NCBI GenBank assembly: GCA_963838235.1
Contig: CAWIQJ010000006.1
Location: 372,001 to 436,000 of the forward strand
Direction of reading: 5' to 3'
DNA length: 64,000 nt
Source: JAFECT01 sp963838235
GTDB taxonomy: Bacteria; Pseudomonadota; Alphaproteobacteria; Caulobacterales; Caulobacteraceae
Within the stretch, counting starts at the first letter, position 1; each line of letters begins with the position of its first letter. Under the pieces are notes generated by a model that saw only the letters and a list, made by a program, of their open reading frames with translations, searched no databases and had not been told where the DNA came from. This document shows, one piece after another, positions 9,900 through 19,309 of this stretch. Position numbers and translations under genes: made by a program.

Positions 9900-10541
9900 A
9901 TGCGCCTGCTCGTCCTCGACACGGCGCTCGCCTGTTGTTCAGCGGCCCTGGCCCAGGACGGGCAAGTCCTCGTCGCCCGCACCGAACCGATGACCGGCGG
10001 CCGCGGCCATCAGGAGCGGCTGGCCGATCTGGTCGGCGAACTGATGCACGAGGTCGGGGTCGATTTCGCCGGCCTCGAGCGCATCGGGGTGACCGTCGGT
10101 CCGGGCTCCTTTACCGGCCTGAGGGTCGGCCTCGCCTTCGCCAAGGGCCTGGGCGCCGCCCTTGGAGTCCCGGTCGCCGGGGTCGGAACCCTGGTCGCGC
10201 TCGCCGGTAGCGCCGGGTCAGACGGCCTGAGCGCCGCCGTCATCGACGCCCGCCGTGGGCAGGCTTATGTTCAGTATTTCAAAGATATGAGCCCGCTCAA
10301 ACCGGCCGCTGCGGTGACGGTGGACGAGGCCGCGGAACAGTTGATCAATATAGACGCCTCCGGCCCTACCCGGCTGATCGGTCCGGGCGCCGCCCTTCTG
10401 GCGGCGCGCTTCCCGAGCGCTGTGATCGACGACCGCGCCGAGCCCGATCCGGCGGTCCTCGTCCGGCTGGCGGCCGTAGATCCGCCCGCCTCGCCCGAGC
10501 CCCTTTACCTGCGCGCCGCCGACGCCAAACTGCCGGCGTGA
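9900..10541 (+). CDS. tsaB: tRNA threonylcarbamoyladenosine biosynthesis protein TsaB
   Basis: TsaB is the non-catalytic ASKHA-fold partner of TsaD in making t6A37 on ANN-decoding tRNAs. The 213-residue product starts MRLLVLDTAL and carries VTVGPGSFTGLRVGLAFAKGL (about residues 63-83), the family signature. ATG 9900 is fixed by homology but has no ribosome-binding site; it directly abuts the palindrome described above, so translation may depend on that structure opening or may be leaderless-like. The rimI start lies at the tsaB stop, so the two are co-translated. Confidence 0.94.
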   Translation: MRLLVLDTALACCSAALAQDGQVLVARTEPMTGGRGHQERLADLVGELMHEVGVDFAGLERIGVTVGPGSFTGLRVGLAFAKGLGAALGVPVAGVGTLVALAGSAGSDGLSAAVIDARRGQAYVQYFKDMSPLKPAAAVTVDEAAEQLINIDASGPTRLIGPGAALLAARFPSAVIDDRAEPDPAVLVRLAAVDPPASPEPLYLRAADAKLPA

Positions 10542-10543
10542 GC

Positions 10544-10993
10544 ATGAGCATCCGCCCCGCCGCCCCGGACGACCTGGCCGCCTTCGCCCGGCTTCAGGCT
10601 GACAGCTTCGAGGAGGCCTGGTCCGCACCCGAGATCGAGGCCCTGCTGGCCGGTCCCGGCGGCTTCGGCCTGGCCGCGGTCGAGCACGGGCGGCTGTCGG
10701 GCTTCCTGATCGGCCGCGCCGCCGGGGGTGAGGCTGAGATCCTGACCGTCGCCGTGGAGCCCGACTTCCGCCGCGGCGGCCTGGGCGCGGCCCTGGTCGA
10801 GCGCGCGGCCGGCGTCGCCGCCGAAGCGGGCGCCTCGTGCCTGTTCCTGGAGGTGGCCGTCGACAATGCGGCGGCCCTGCAGCTCTACCAGAGCGCCGGG
10901 TTCAGCCGTGCCGGCTTCCGTCCGGCCTACTATGCGCGCAAGGACGCCGCCGCCGCCGACGCCCTGGTGCTACGTCGCGACTTAACACCCTAG
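10544..10993 (+). CDS. rimI: Ribosomal protein bS18 alanine N-acetyltransferase RimI
   Basis: A GNAT-fold acetyltransferase of about 149 residues. The acetyl-CoA loop is seen as RRGGLGAALVERA (the Q/R-x-x-G-x-G/A motif), preceded by EILTVAVEPDFR, and the C-terminal LFLEVAVDNAAALQLYQSAGF matches the RimI signature. RimI acetylates the N-terminal Ala of ribosomal protein S18. I take ATG 10544 (MSIRPAAPDD); GTG 10538 overlaps the tsaB stop and is an alternative adding two residues. The tsaB-rimI pairing is widespread, which supports the RimI call over a generic GNAT. Confidence 0.88.
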   Translation: MSIRPAAPDDLAAFARLQADSFEEAWSAPEIEALLAGPGGFGLAAVEHGRLSGFLIGRAAGGEAEILTVAVEPDFRRGGLGAALVERAAGVAAEAGASCLFLEVAVDNAAALQLYQSAGFSRAGFRPAYYARKDAAAADALVLRRDLTP

Positions 10994-11016
10994 GCCCTAC
11001 AGCCTATCTTCCCGCC

Positions 11017-11433
11017 ATGGACCGGATCGAGAAACTCTGCGCCGACCGCGGCATGCGCATGACCGACCAGCGGCGCGTGGTGGCGCGCGCCCTGTCCCAG
11101 TCGCAGGACCACCCCGACGTGGAGGAGCTGCACCGCCGCGCCGTGGCGCTCGACCCGCACATCTCCATCGCCACCGTCTACCGCACCGTGCGCCTGTTCG
11201 AGGAAGCCGGCGTGGTCGAGCGCCACGACTTCGGCGACGGCCGCTCGCGCTACGAGGAGCTGACCGACGATCACCATGACCACCTGATCGACACCAAGAC
11301 CAACCGGGTGATCGAGTTCTTCGACGAGGAGATCGAGCAGCTGAAGGAAGCCATCGCGCGCCGGCTCGGCTACCGCCTGATCGGCCACAAGCTCGAGCTC
11401 TACGGCGTCCCCCTCGACGACAAGGGGAACTGA
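11017..11433 (+). CDS. fur: Fur-family iron-responsive regulator
   Basis: The 138-residue protein has the Fur winged helix (TDQRRVVARAL, then ISIATVYRTVRLFEEAG as recognition helix, residues about 46-66) and the metal-binding HHDHLID segment near residue 86. Where enterobacterial Fur has a CxxC zinc site, this one reads DTKTNRVIEF, so the structural-zinc cysteines are missing, as is usual for alphaproteobacterial Fur. It should repress iron-uptake genes with Fe(II). The start ATG 11017 follows rimI by 23 bases. An Irr or Mur specificity cannot be excluded from sequence alone, but the position next to rimI and miaB matches Caulobacter fur. Confidence 0.9.
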   Translation: MDRIEKLCADRGMRMTDQRRVVARALSQSQDHPDVEELHRRAVALDPHISIATVYRTVRLFEEAGVVERHDFGDGRSRYEELTDDHHDHLIDTKTNRVIEFFDEEIEQLKEAIARRLGYRLIGHKLELYGVPLDDKGN

Positions 11434-11487
11434 GCGCGACGGCCGACCGCCTTGTCTAGGTCACCCCTGGCGCCCATAACGCCCGCC

Positions 11488-12845
<1,358 letters not shown>

Positions 12846-12846
<1 letters not shown>

Positions 12847-13823
12847 TGCCCCGCGCCGAAGAGTTCCTGCCGTTGTCGGACGATGCCGTCCGCGCGGTGT
12901 CCGGTCCCAACAGCCGCCACGCGGCGCTGTTGGAAGACGCCTTCCATGTGCTGATCGAAACCCCCGGCGGCGGCGTCACCGTGCGCGGCGACGCCAAGGG
13001 TCGGGCCGGCGCCAAGCGCGCCATCCAGGGTCTCGCCGAACGCGCCGACACGGGCGCGGAAGTGGCCGAAGCCGACGTGCGCGTCCTGGTCGGCGCCGCG
13101 CGCGCGGGCGATGCGAGCAAGTTCGGCGAAGCGCTCACCGTCGGCCGTCGCGGCCCGATCGCGCCCAAGACCAAGGCCCAGGCCGGCTATATCGATCTGT
13201 TGCAGAAGAAGGACCTGGTGTTCGGCATCGGCCCGGCCGGCACCGGCAAGACCTTCCTGGCGGTGGCCTACGGCGCGACCCTGTTGCTGCGCGGCGCGGT
13301 CGACCGTCTGGTGATCACCCGACCGGCGGTGGAGGCGGGCGAGCGCCTTGGGTTCTTGCCCGGCGACATGATGGAAAAGGTCGACCCGTACCTCGCGCCG
13401 ATCTGGTCCGCGCTCGACGATATTCTCGGACCCGAAGCGGCGCGCCGCCGCCGCGACAAGGGCGACATCGAAGTGGCGCCGCTCGCCTTCATGCGCGGCC
13501 GCACCCTGTCGCACGCCTATGTCATCGTCGACGAGGCGCAGAACACCACGCGGCTGCAGATGAAGATGGTGCTGACGCGCCTGGGCGAAGGCGCGCGCAT
13601 GGCGGTGACCGGCGATCCCAGCCAGGTCGACCTGATCAATCCGCGCGACTCCGGCCTGTCCCAGGCGGTGCGCATTCTCGAGGGCGTCGAAGGCGTCGGC
13701 GTCGCCACCTTCACCGCGGGCGATGTGGTGCGCCACAAGCTGGTCGAGCGCATCGTGCGCGCCTACGACGCCGACGCGGGCTTCACCGAGCCGGGCGACG
13801 GCCGCAGGCGTGATCCCGGATGA
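12846..13823 (+). CDS. phoH: PhoH-family ATPase
   Basis: The 325-residue PhoH-like P-loop protein has Walker A GPAGTGKTF (about residue 130) and Walker B VIVDEAQN (about 227-234), followed by TRLGEGARMAVTGDPSQVDL, the family's sensor segment. PhoH/YbeZ proteins interact with YbeY and are thought to act in RNA or ribosome metabolism. The gene overlaps miaB by one base and ybeY by an ATGA junction, so the three form one translationally coupled unit. It has full length and no odd features. Confidence 0.94.
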
Positions 13824-14302
13824 TCGAAGTCGAGGTCGAAGACCCGGCCTGGACGCGCGATCTTCCGGATGCGGAGCATCGCGTGACCGTGGCGGCCGAA
13901 GCGGCCCTGAAAGCGGGCGCCGCCGCCCCCGATGCGGTGGTGACCGTGCTGCTCACCGGCGACGTTGAGAGCGCCGACCTCAACCAGCACTTCCGCCACA
14001 AGACCGGCCCGACCAACGTCCTGTCCTTCCCGGCGCCCGAGACCGCCCGGCCCCAGCTCGGCGACCTGGCCCTGGCCCATGGCGTCTGCGCCCGGGAGGC
14101 GGCCGAGCAGGGAAAGCCGCTTTCCGACCATCTCGCGCATCTGGTGGCGCATGGGGCGCTGCATCTATTAGGATGGGATCACCGGACCGACGACGAGGCG
14201 GACGCCATGGAGGCGCTCGAGCGTAAGGTCCTTGCCGCGCTTGGGATTCCGGATCCTTACGCGCCCCGATGCGAGACCGATGCCGAGCGACGGCCCCAGT
14301 AG
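13820..14302 (+). CDS. ybeY: Endoribonuclease YbeY
   Basis: YbeY is a single-strand RNase needed for 16S rRNA 3'-end maturation and 70S quality control. The 160-residue product contains the metal-binding H-x3-H-x5-H motif (HLVAHGALHLLGWDH, near 14134-14180) and the upstream NVLSFP segment. ATG 13820 overlaps the phoH stop as ATGA. Its 3' end overlaps the start of the corC-like gene by 23 bases, continuing the coupled operon. Confidence 0.94.
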   Translation: MIEVEVEDPAWTRDLPDAEHRVTVAAEAALKAGAAAPDAVVTVLLTGDVESADLNQHFRHKTGPTNVLSFPAPETARPQLGDLALAHGVCAREAAEQGKPLSDHLAHLVAHGALHLLGWDHRTDDEADAMEALERKVLAALGIPDPYAPRCETDAERRPQ

Positions 14303-15162
14303 CGCCCCTCAGGCGAGACGCCCCATCCGGGACCTGTTCAGCCGCTTTGCCCGTCCGGCGAACGAGGCGGACAAACCTGCGCCGCCCGAAGCCGCCCACG
14401 CGCCCGTCGACATGGTCGACCAGGCGGAGGCCTTCAAAGACCTGCGCGTCGCAGGACGTGATGACCCCGCGCGCCGACGTCATAGCGCTCGACATCACCA
14501 CGCCGCTCGACGAGATCGTGAAGACCTTCGTCGAGGCCGAGCACTCGCGCATGCCGGTGTACCGCGAGACTCTCGATGACCCCATCGGCGTGGTGCACAT
14601 CAAGGACGTGCTGAAGCTGATCGCGCCCGACGCCGCGCGGCCGACGCCCAACTGGTCCGAGCCGGCGCTCTATCGCCTGCGCCGCGACGTGCTCTATGTG
14701 CCGGCCTCGATGCGCGCCCAGGACCTGCTGCTGAAGATGCAGGCCACCCGCATCCACATGGCGATGGTGATCGACGAGTTCGGCGGCGCCGACGGCCTGG
14801 TCACCCTCGAGGATCTGGTCGAAGCCGTCGTCGGCGAGATCGAGGACGAACACGACGAGCATGCCGGCACCGGCATCGTGCAGCGCGCCGGCGACGTGTT
14901 CGAAATCGAAGCGCGCGCCTCGCTGGAAGATCTCGAAACCGCGGTCGGCGAACAGCTGGCGCCGGAAGAGCTGAAGGACGAAGAGGTCGACACCGTTGCG
15001 GGTCTCGTCTCCACCCTGGCCGGGCGCGTGCCCCAGCGCGGCGAAGTGATTCCGCATCCGCTCGGCTACGAGTTCGAAATCCTCGACGCCGATCCGCGCC
15101 GGGTGAAGCGCCTGCGCCTGCGCAAGACCGAGCCGCCGCCTCCGCCCGAGACTTCGAAATGA
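14280..15162 (+). pseudogene. CorC/YbeX-family CBS-domain protein (one frame change)
   Basis: Two CBS domains are readable (VMTPRADVIALDITT and the HSRMPVYRETLDDPIGVVHIKDVL segment; a second pair follows), with a C-terminal CorC/HlyC transporter-associated domain (GDVFEIEARASLEDLE). Members bind adenosine ligands and are linked to Mg/Co efflux or to ribosome and lipoprotein metabolism next to ybeY and lnt. The first 57 codons (MPSDGPSSA... to AFKDLRV) and the rest lie in different frames; one extra base in GTCGCAGG near 14449 breaks the join. Removing it gives LRVQDVMTP, as expected of the family. I take this as a sequencing indel, since the ybeY-corC-lnt order is otherwise intact. Confidence 0.85.
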
Positions 15163-15172
15163 GTTCGTCAAG

Positions 15173-16792
15173 ATGAGTTGGACCGCGCGTCTGTTCAATT
15201 ACGCGGTGATGCTGGCCGCGGGCGCCCTGATGGCGTTCGCGTTTCCGCCGTTCGGATTCTGGCCGGGGCTGATCGGCTATCCGGTGCTCCTCTGGACGAT
15301 CGATCGCATCGAGGGGCCGGGCCGCCTGTGGCGCGCCTTCGGCTACGGCTGGCTGGCGGGTTTCGCCTTCTTTCTTGTGGGCTGCTGGTGGGTGGCGGAG
15401 GCCTTCTTCGTCGACGCGCGCCAGGCCTGGATGGCGCCCTTCGCCGCGGCGCTGCTGCCCGCGGGCATGGGCCTGTTCTGGGGCGCCGCCTGCGCGGTCT
15501 ATCGCAAGATCGCGCCGTCCCATGTGGGCCGCGTCTTCGTGTTCGCCGCGGTGTTCGCCCTGTTCGAGTGGCTGCGCGGCCATGTGCTGACCGGCTTTCC
15601 GTGGAACTTGCTGGGCGAGACCTGGCTTGCCGGTTCGGCGCCGTCGCAGATCGCGGCCTTCGTGGGCGCCTACGGCCTGACCCTGCTGACGCTGGTGGCG
15701 CTGTTCGCGTTCGGACCGCTGCTCGGCGCGGGCAATCGCAAATACCGTTCGGGCATCGCTGCGATCGGCACGATCCTGTTGGCGGCGATGTGGGTCATCG
15801 GCGCCATCCGTCTCGACGGCGCGCACGCGCGCCTGACCGCGACCATCGTGCGCGTGGTGCAGCCCGACGTGCCGCAGGAATCGAAGTGGACCAAACAGGC
15901 CTACGCCGACATCGTGCGTCGCTACGTCAATCTGACCTCGCGCATGGGCGACAAGGATCCCGACGTGGTGATCTGGCCCGAAGGCGCCCTGCCCTTGTCG
16001 GCGCAGGACACGCTCGATCCCGACGGTTGGGTCGAACCCGCCATCGCCCAGGCGCTGGAGCCGAACCAGACCCTGCTCATCGGGACCTATCGCGCGGTGA
16101 CGCCGCCCGGCGAACAGGACGCGCAGAAGCGCCTCGGACGCGAGCCGCGCCTGCTCTATTACAACAGCCTGATGGCCATAAAGCGCGACCGCCTCGGCGC
16201 GCTGCAGGCGGAAGCGGTCTACGACAAGCACCGGCTGGTGCCGTTCGGCGAATATCTGCCGCTGGAACCGATCCTCACGCCGCTCGGCTTCAAGGACCTG
16301 ACCCACATCGGCGACAGCTTCTCGCCGGGGCCGCGGCCGAAACCGCTGCGCGTGCCCAACCTGCCGCTGGTCCAGCCGCTGATCTGCTACGAGAGCCTCT
16401 ATCCGGGCCTCGCCGAGAGCGGCGGCGCGCGGCCGGCCTGGATCGTCAATGTCTCCAACGACGCCTGGTTCGGCCCGACCTCGGGTCCGCTGCAGCACCT
16501 GAACCTCGCCAGCTATCGCGCCATCGAACAGGGCCTGCCCCTGGTGCGCGCAACGCCCACGGGGGTTTCGGCGGTGATCGATCCCTGGGGCCGCGTGCTT
16601 CCGGGCGCGCGGCTCAATCCCGGCGAGAGCGGCGTGATCGACCAGAACCTGCCGCAGGCGGCCTCGCCCACCCTGTATTCGCAGATCGGCGACCTGATCT
16701 TTTGGTTACTGGCGGTCGCGGGGCTCGCTTTTGCCCTTAGAAGATCGTGGTTCACGCAAAAGAAGGATGAAGTCGACGCCGTTTCCCCCTAA
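15173..16792 (+). CDS. lnt: Apolipoprotein N-acyltransferase
   Basis: Lnt adds the third acyl chain to the N-terminal Cys of lipoproteins in the inner membrane. The 539-residue protein has several N-terminal membrane helices followed by a periplasmic nitrilase domain. The Glu-Lys-Cys triad is visible in WPEGALP (Glu), in YDKHRLVPFGEYLPLEP (region with the catalytic Lys), and in PLICYESLYP (Cys). A final helix ends the protein. ATG 15173 is 11 bases after the corC stop. Lipoproteins in this window (MltA, a PstS, two small lipoproteins) are potential substrates. Confidence 0.95.
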   Translation: MSWTARLFNYAVMLAAGALMAFAFPPFGFWPGLIGYPVLLWTIDRIEGPGRLWRAFGYGWLAGFAFFLVGCWWVAEAFFVDARQAWMAPFAAALLPAGMGLFWGAACAVYRKIAPSHVGRVFVFAAVFALFEWLRGHVLTGFPWNLLGETWLAGSAPSQIAAFVGAYGLTLLTLVALFAFGPLLGAGNRKYRSGIAAIGTILLAAMWVIGAIRLDGAHARLTATIVRVVQPDVPQESKWTKQAYADIVRRYVNLTSRMGDKDPDVVIWPEGALPLSAQDTLDPDGWVEPAIAQALEPNQTLLIGTYRAVTPPGEQDAQKRLGREPRLLYYNSLMAIKRDRLGALQAEAVYDKHRLVPFGEYLPLEPILTPLGFKDLTHIGDSFSPGPRPKPLRVPNLPLVQPLICYESLYPGLAESGGARPAWIVNVSNDAWFGPTSGPLQHLNLASYRAIEQGLPLVRATPTGVSAVIDPWGRVLPGARLNPGESGVIDQNLPQAASPTLYSQIGDLIFWLLAVAGLAFALRRSWFTQKKDEVDAVSP

Positions 16793-16829
16793 AAGCGGGA
16801 CGGGGGGCCGTTCCGCTGAGGGAAGGTCC

Positions 16830-17240
16830 ATGAGTGTCAGCTTCGAAGATCGTTCGCCCAATCCGATAGACCTGCACGTGGGCGCGCGGGTCCGGATGCG
16901 GCGCAAGCTCCTGGGCATGAGCCAGGAAAAGCTCGCGGACGCGCTCGGCCTCACCTTCCAGCAGGTTCAGAAATACGAACGCGGCGCCAACCGCGTGTCC
17001 GCCTCCAAACTGTTCGAGATCGCGCGCTTCCTCGACGTGGCCCCGGCCTATTTCTTCGACGGCCTCGCCGCCGATGTCCTGCCGGGCCGATCGCCGCAGG
17101 AGACGTCGCTGCACCAGTTCCTGATGACCCCCGAAGGCGTCGAGCTCGCCTCGCTCCTACCCAAGCTCAATCCCAAGTACCGCCGCCGCGTGCTGGAGCT
17201 GGTCCGCACCCTGGCCGAGGACGATGACGACGACGATTGA
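16830..17240 (+). CDS. XRE-family transcriptional regulator
   Basis: The 136-residue protein has an N-terminal Cro/C1 helix-turn-helix (about residues 17-70; MSQEKLADALGLTFQQVQKYERGANRVSASKL), a short linker, and an acidic C-terminal tail of consecutive Asp residues. Close relatives sit between lnt and metK in many alphaproteobacteria, but the regulon is not established. The start ATG 16830 has GGGAAGG 5-11 bases upstream. The acidic tail is unusual for a DNA-binding protein and could mediate a protein contact; this is speculation. Confidence 0.88.
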   Translation: MSVSFEDRSPNPIDLHVGARVRMRRKLLGMSQEKLADALGLTFQQVQKYERGANRVSASKLFEIARFLDVAPAYFFDGLAADVLPGRSPQETSLHQFLMTPEGVELASLLPKLNPKYRRRVLELVRTLAEDDDDDD

Positions 17241-17259
17241 CGGTCGGGACCAAAGGTCG

Positions 17260-17351
17260 TTGCGGATATAAGGATAGCTTTATATGGTCCGCGCGCCGGA
17301 GCGCGGCGTAAAGTCCGCTTGCGCTCCATCCAGACTTCCCGGGGACCCTCC
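17260..17351 (+). promoter_or_regulatory. metK leader with promoter-like and stem-loop elements
   Basis: TTGCGGA at 17260-17266, ten bases, then GCTTTATA at 17277-17284 resembles the Caulobacter housekeeping promoter (TTGACGS, 10-14 bases, GCTANAWC). The same stretch can also fold: ATATAA (17267-17272) can pair with TTATAT (17280-17285), and a GC hairpin follows near 17290-17306. Promoter and leader RNA are alternatives. I could not match it to a known SAM riboswitch class by eye. Confidence 0.35.
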
Positions 17352-18515
17352 TTGATCCGACCGTCCTATATCTTCACCAGCGAAAGCGTGTCCGAGGGCC
17401 ATCCCGACAAGGTGGCCGACCGCATCTCCGACACCGTCGTCGACGCCTTCCTGACCGCCGAGCCCGAGGCGCGGGTCGCCTGCGAGACCCTGGTCACCAC
17501 CAACCGCATCGTGCTGGCCGGCGAGGTGCGCGGCCCTGAGGCCGTCATCGACAGCCTCGAGGAAAAGGTCCGCGCCGCGGTGAAGGACATCGGCTACGCC
17601 CAGGACGGCTTCCACTGGGAACGCGCCGACTACGACTGCTGGCTGCACGCCCAGTCCGCCGACATCGCCGTCGGCGTCGACGCCGCCGGCGACAAGGACG
17701 AAGGCGCCGGCGACCAGGGCATCATGTTCGGCTTCGCCACCGACGAGACGCCCGAGCTGATGCCCGCGACCCTGCAGTACTCGCACAACATCCTGCGCCG
17801 CCTCGCCGAAGCGCGCCGCTCCGGCGAGCGCCCGGAACTCGAGCCCGACGCCAAGAGCCAGGTCACCCTGCTCTACGAAAACGGCAAGCCGGTGCGCGCC
17901 CTGAAGATCGTCGTCTCGCACCAGCACCGCGAAGGCCTGACCTCGGAAGACGTGCACCGACTGATCGAGCCCTATGTGCGCGAGGTGATGCCCGGCCATC
18001 TGCTCGACGGCGCCGAATGGATCGTCAATCCGACCGGCGTGTTCGTGGTCGGCGGTCCCGACGGCGACACCGGCCTGACCGGGCGCAAGATCATCGTCGA
18101 CACCTACGGCGGCGCCGCGCCCCACGGCGGCGGCGCGTTCTCGGGCAAGGATCCGACCAAGGTCGACCGCTCCGCCGCCTACGCCTGCCGCTACCTAGCC
18201 AAGAACGTGGTGGCCGCGGGCCTGGCCGCGCGCTGCACCATCCAGGTCAGCTACGCCATCGGCGTGGCCAACCCGCTCAGCTTCTACGTCGACACCCACG
18301 GCGCCGGCCACGTGGACGAGGCCAAGCTGGAAAAGCTGCTGCCGGAGATGATCGGCGGCCTCACCCCGCGCGCCATCCGCGAGCACCTGGGCCTGAACCG
18401 GCCGATCTACGGCCGCACCGCCGCCTACGGCCACTTCGGCCGCCAGCCCGACAACGAGGGCGGCTTCGGCTGGGAGCGCACCGACCTGGTCGAGGAACTG
18501 CGCCGCAGCCTCTAA
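17352..18515 (+). CDS. metK: S-adenosylmethionine synthetase
   Basis: MetK makes SAM from methionine and ATP. The 387-residue product begins with SYIFTSESVSEGHPDKVADR and carries GAGDQGIMFGFATDE (ATP/methionine site) and GGGAFSGKDPTKVDRSAAY (the Gly-rich P-loop-like motif), all intact. The start is ambiguous: no ATG precedes the conserved N-terminus, and TTG 17352 with GGGGA seven bases upstream suits the family length better than TTG 17319. SAM supplied here serves the neighbouring TrmB and MiaB. Confidence 0.95.
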   Translation: MIRPSYIFTSESVSEGHPDKVADRISDTVVDAFLTAEPEARVACETLVTTNRIVLAGEVRGPEAVIDSLEEKVRAAVKDIGYAQDGFHWERADYDCWLHAQSADIAVGVDAAGDKDEGAGDQGIMFGFATDETPELMPATLQYSHNILRRLAEARRSGERPELEPDAKSQVTLLYENGKPVRALKIVVSHQHREGLTSEDVHRLIEPYVREVMPGHLLDGAEWIVNPTGVFVVGGPDGDTGLTGRKIIVDTYGGAAPHGGGAFSGKDPTKVDRSAAYACRYLAKNVVAAGLAARCTIQVSYAIGVANPLSFYVDTHGAGHVDEAKLEKLLPEMIGGLTPRAIREHLGLNRPIYGRTAAYGHFGRQPDNEGGFGWERTDLVEELRRSL

Positions 18516-18516
18516 G

Positions 18517-19208
18517 ATGACACAGCCGCCCACTTGGGGCCCGATGCGCTCGTTCGGGCGCATCAAGTCGCGCACCCTGAAACCGCGCCAGGCGGCGTTG
18601 ATGCAGAGCCTGCTGCCGCGCATGGCCCTGCCCGATCCGAAAGTCGGGCGCCATCGACCCGCGCGCGCTCATGCCGCAGGCCGACGAGGTCTGGTTCGAG
18701 GTCGGCTTCGGCGGCGGCGAACACCTCGCGGCCCAGGCCGAGCGGCGCCCGCACACATTGATCATCGGTTGCGAACCCTTTCTCAACGGCGTTGCGTCAG
18801 CCTTGCGTCACATGGATGAACGGAAGCTCGAAAACGTACGCCTGCACGCCGGCGACGCGCGCGAGGTCCTCGCCGCGTTCCCCGACGCGGCGCTCGACCG
18901 CGTGTTCATCCTGTTCCCGGACCCCTGGCCCAAGACCCGCCACCACAAGCGCCGCTTCGTTCAGACCGACACCGCGACGGAGCTGGCGCGCGTGCTGAAG
19001 CCGGGCGGCCGCCTGCGCTTCATCACCGACTGGAAGGACTACGCGTCCTGGGCGCTGGAGCGGCTGACGCGCGAACCGCGCTTCTAATGGCTGGCCGAAA
19101 GCGCGGGCGACTGGCGCGCGGCGCCCGACAGACCACGTCCCGACCCGCTACCAAGACAAACTGCTCGGCGACACCCAGCCGATCTACCTGGAATTCGCGA
19201 GGCACTGA
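18517..19208 (+). pseudogene. trmB: tRNA (guanine-N7)-methyltransferase TrmB (two frame changes and an in-frame stop as given)
   Basis: TrmB methylates G46 of tRNA with SAM. The SAM-binding region reads EVWFEVGFGGGEHLAAQA and the signature FPDPWPKTRHHKRRFVQ is intact. Three lesions are visible. An extra G near 18647 separates MALPDPKVG from IDPRALMPQADE. A TAA at 19085-19087 stands where the family has a codon between RF and WLAESAGDWR. An extra C near 19123 precedes TDHVPTRYQDKLL and LEFARH. The two insertions fall in GGG and CCC runs. The stop needs a base substitution and is harder to explain as a run-length error. The gene follows metK by one base. Confidence 0.87.
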
Positions 19209-19309
19209 TGGACCAAGGCGCAATCGTCATCGTCATCTTCGCCGCTGTCGTCCTGGCGGGCGTGGCGGTGCATCTTCTGAGGCGTCGCAAGGGACCGCCC
19301 GAGGCCTAA
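19208..19309 (+). CDS. 33-residue single-span membrane peptide
   Basis: ATG 19208 overlaps the trmB stop (TGATG) and opens a 33-codon frame: MDQGAIVIVIF, a hydrophobic helix over about residues 5-24, then LLRRRKGPPEA. The positive cluster after the helix suggests an N-out, C-in single-span peptide. Hydrophobicity plus coupling to trmB suggest it is translated, but I know no family for it. It converges on the esterase-like gene, and the two stop codons overlap at 19307-19308. Confidence 0.45.
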   Translation: MDQGAIVIVIFAAVVLAGVAVHLLRRRKGPPEA

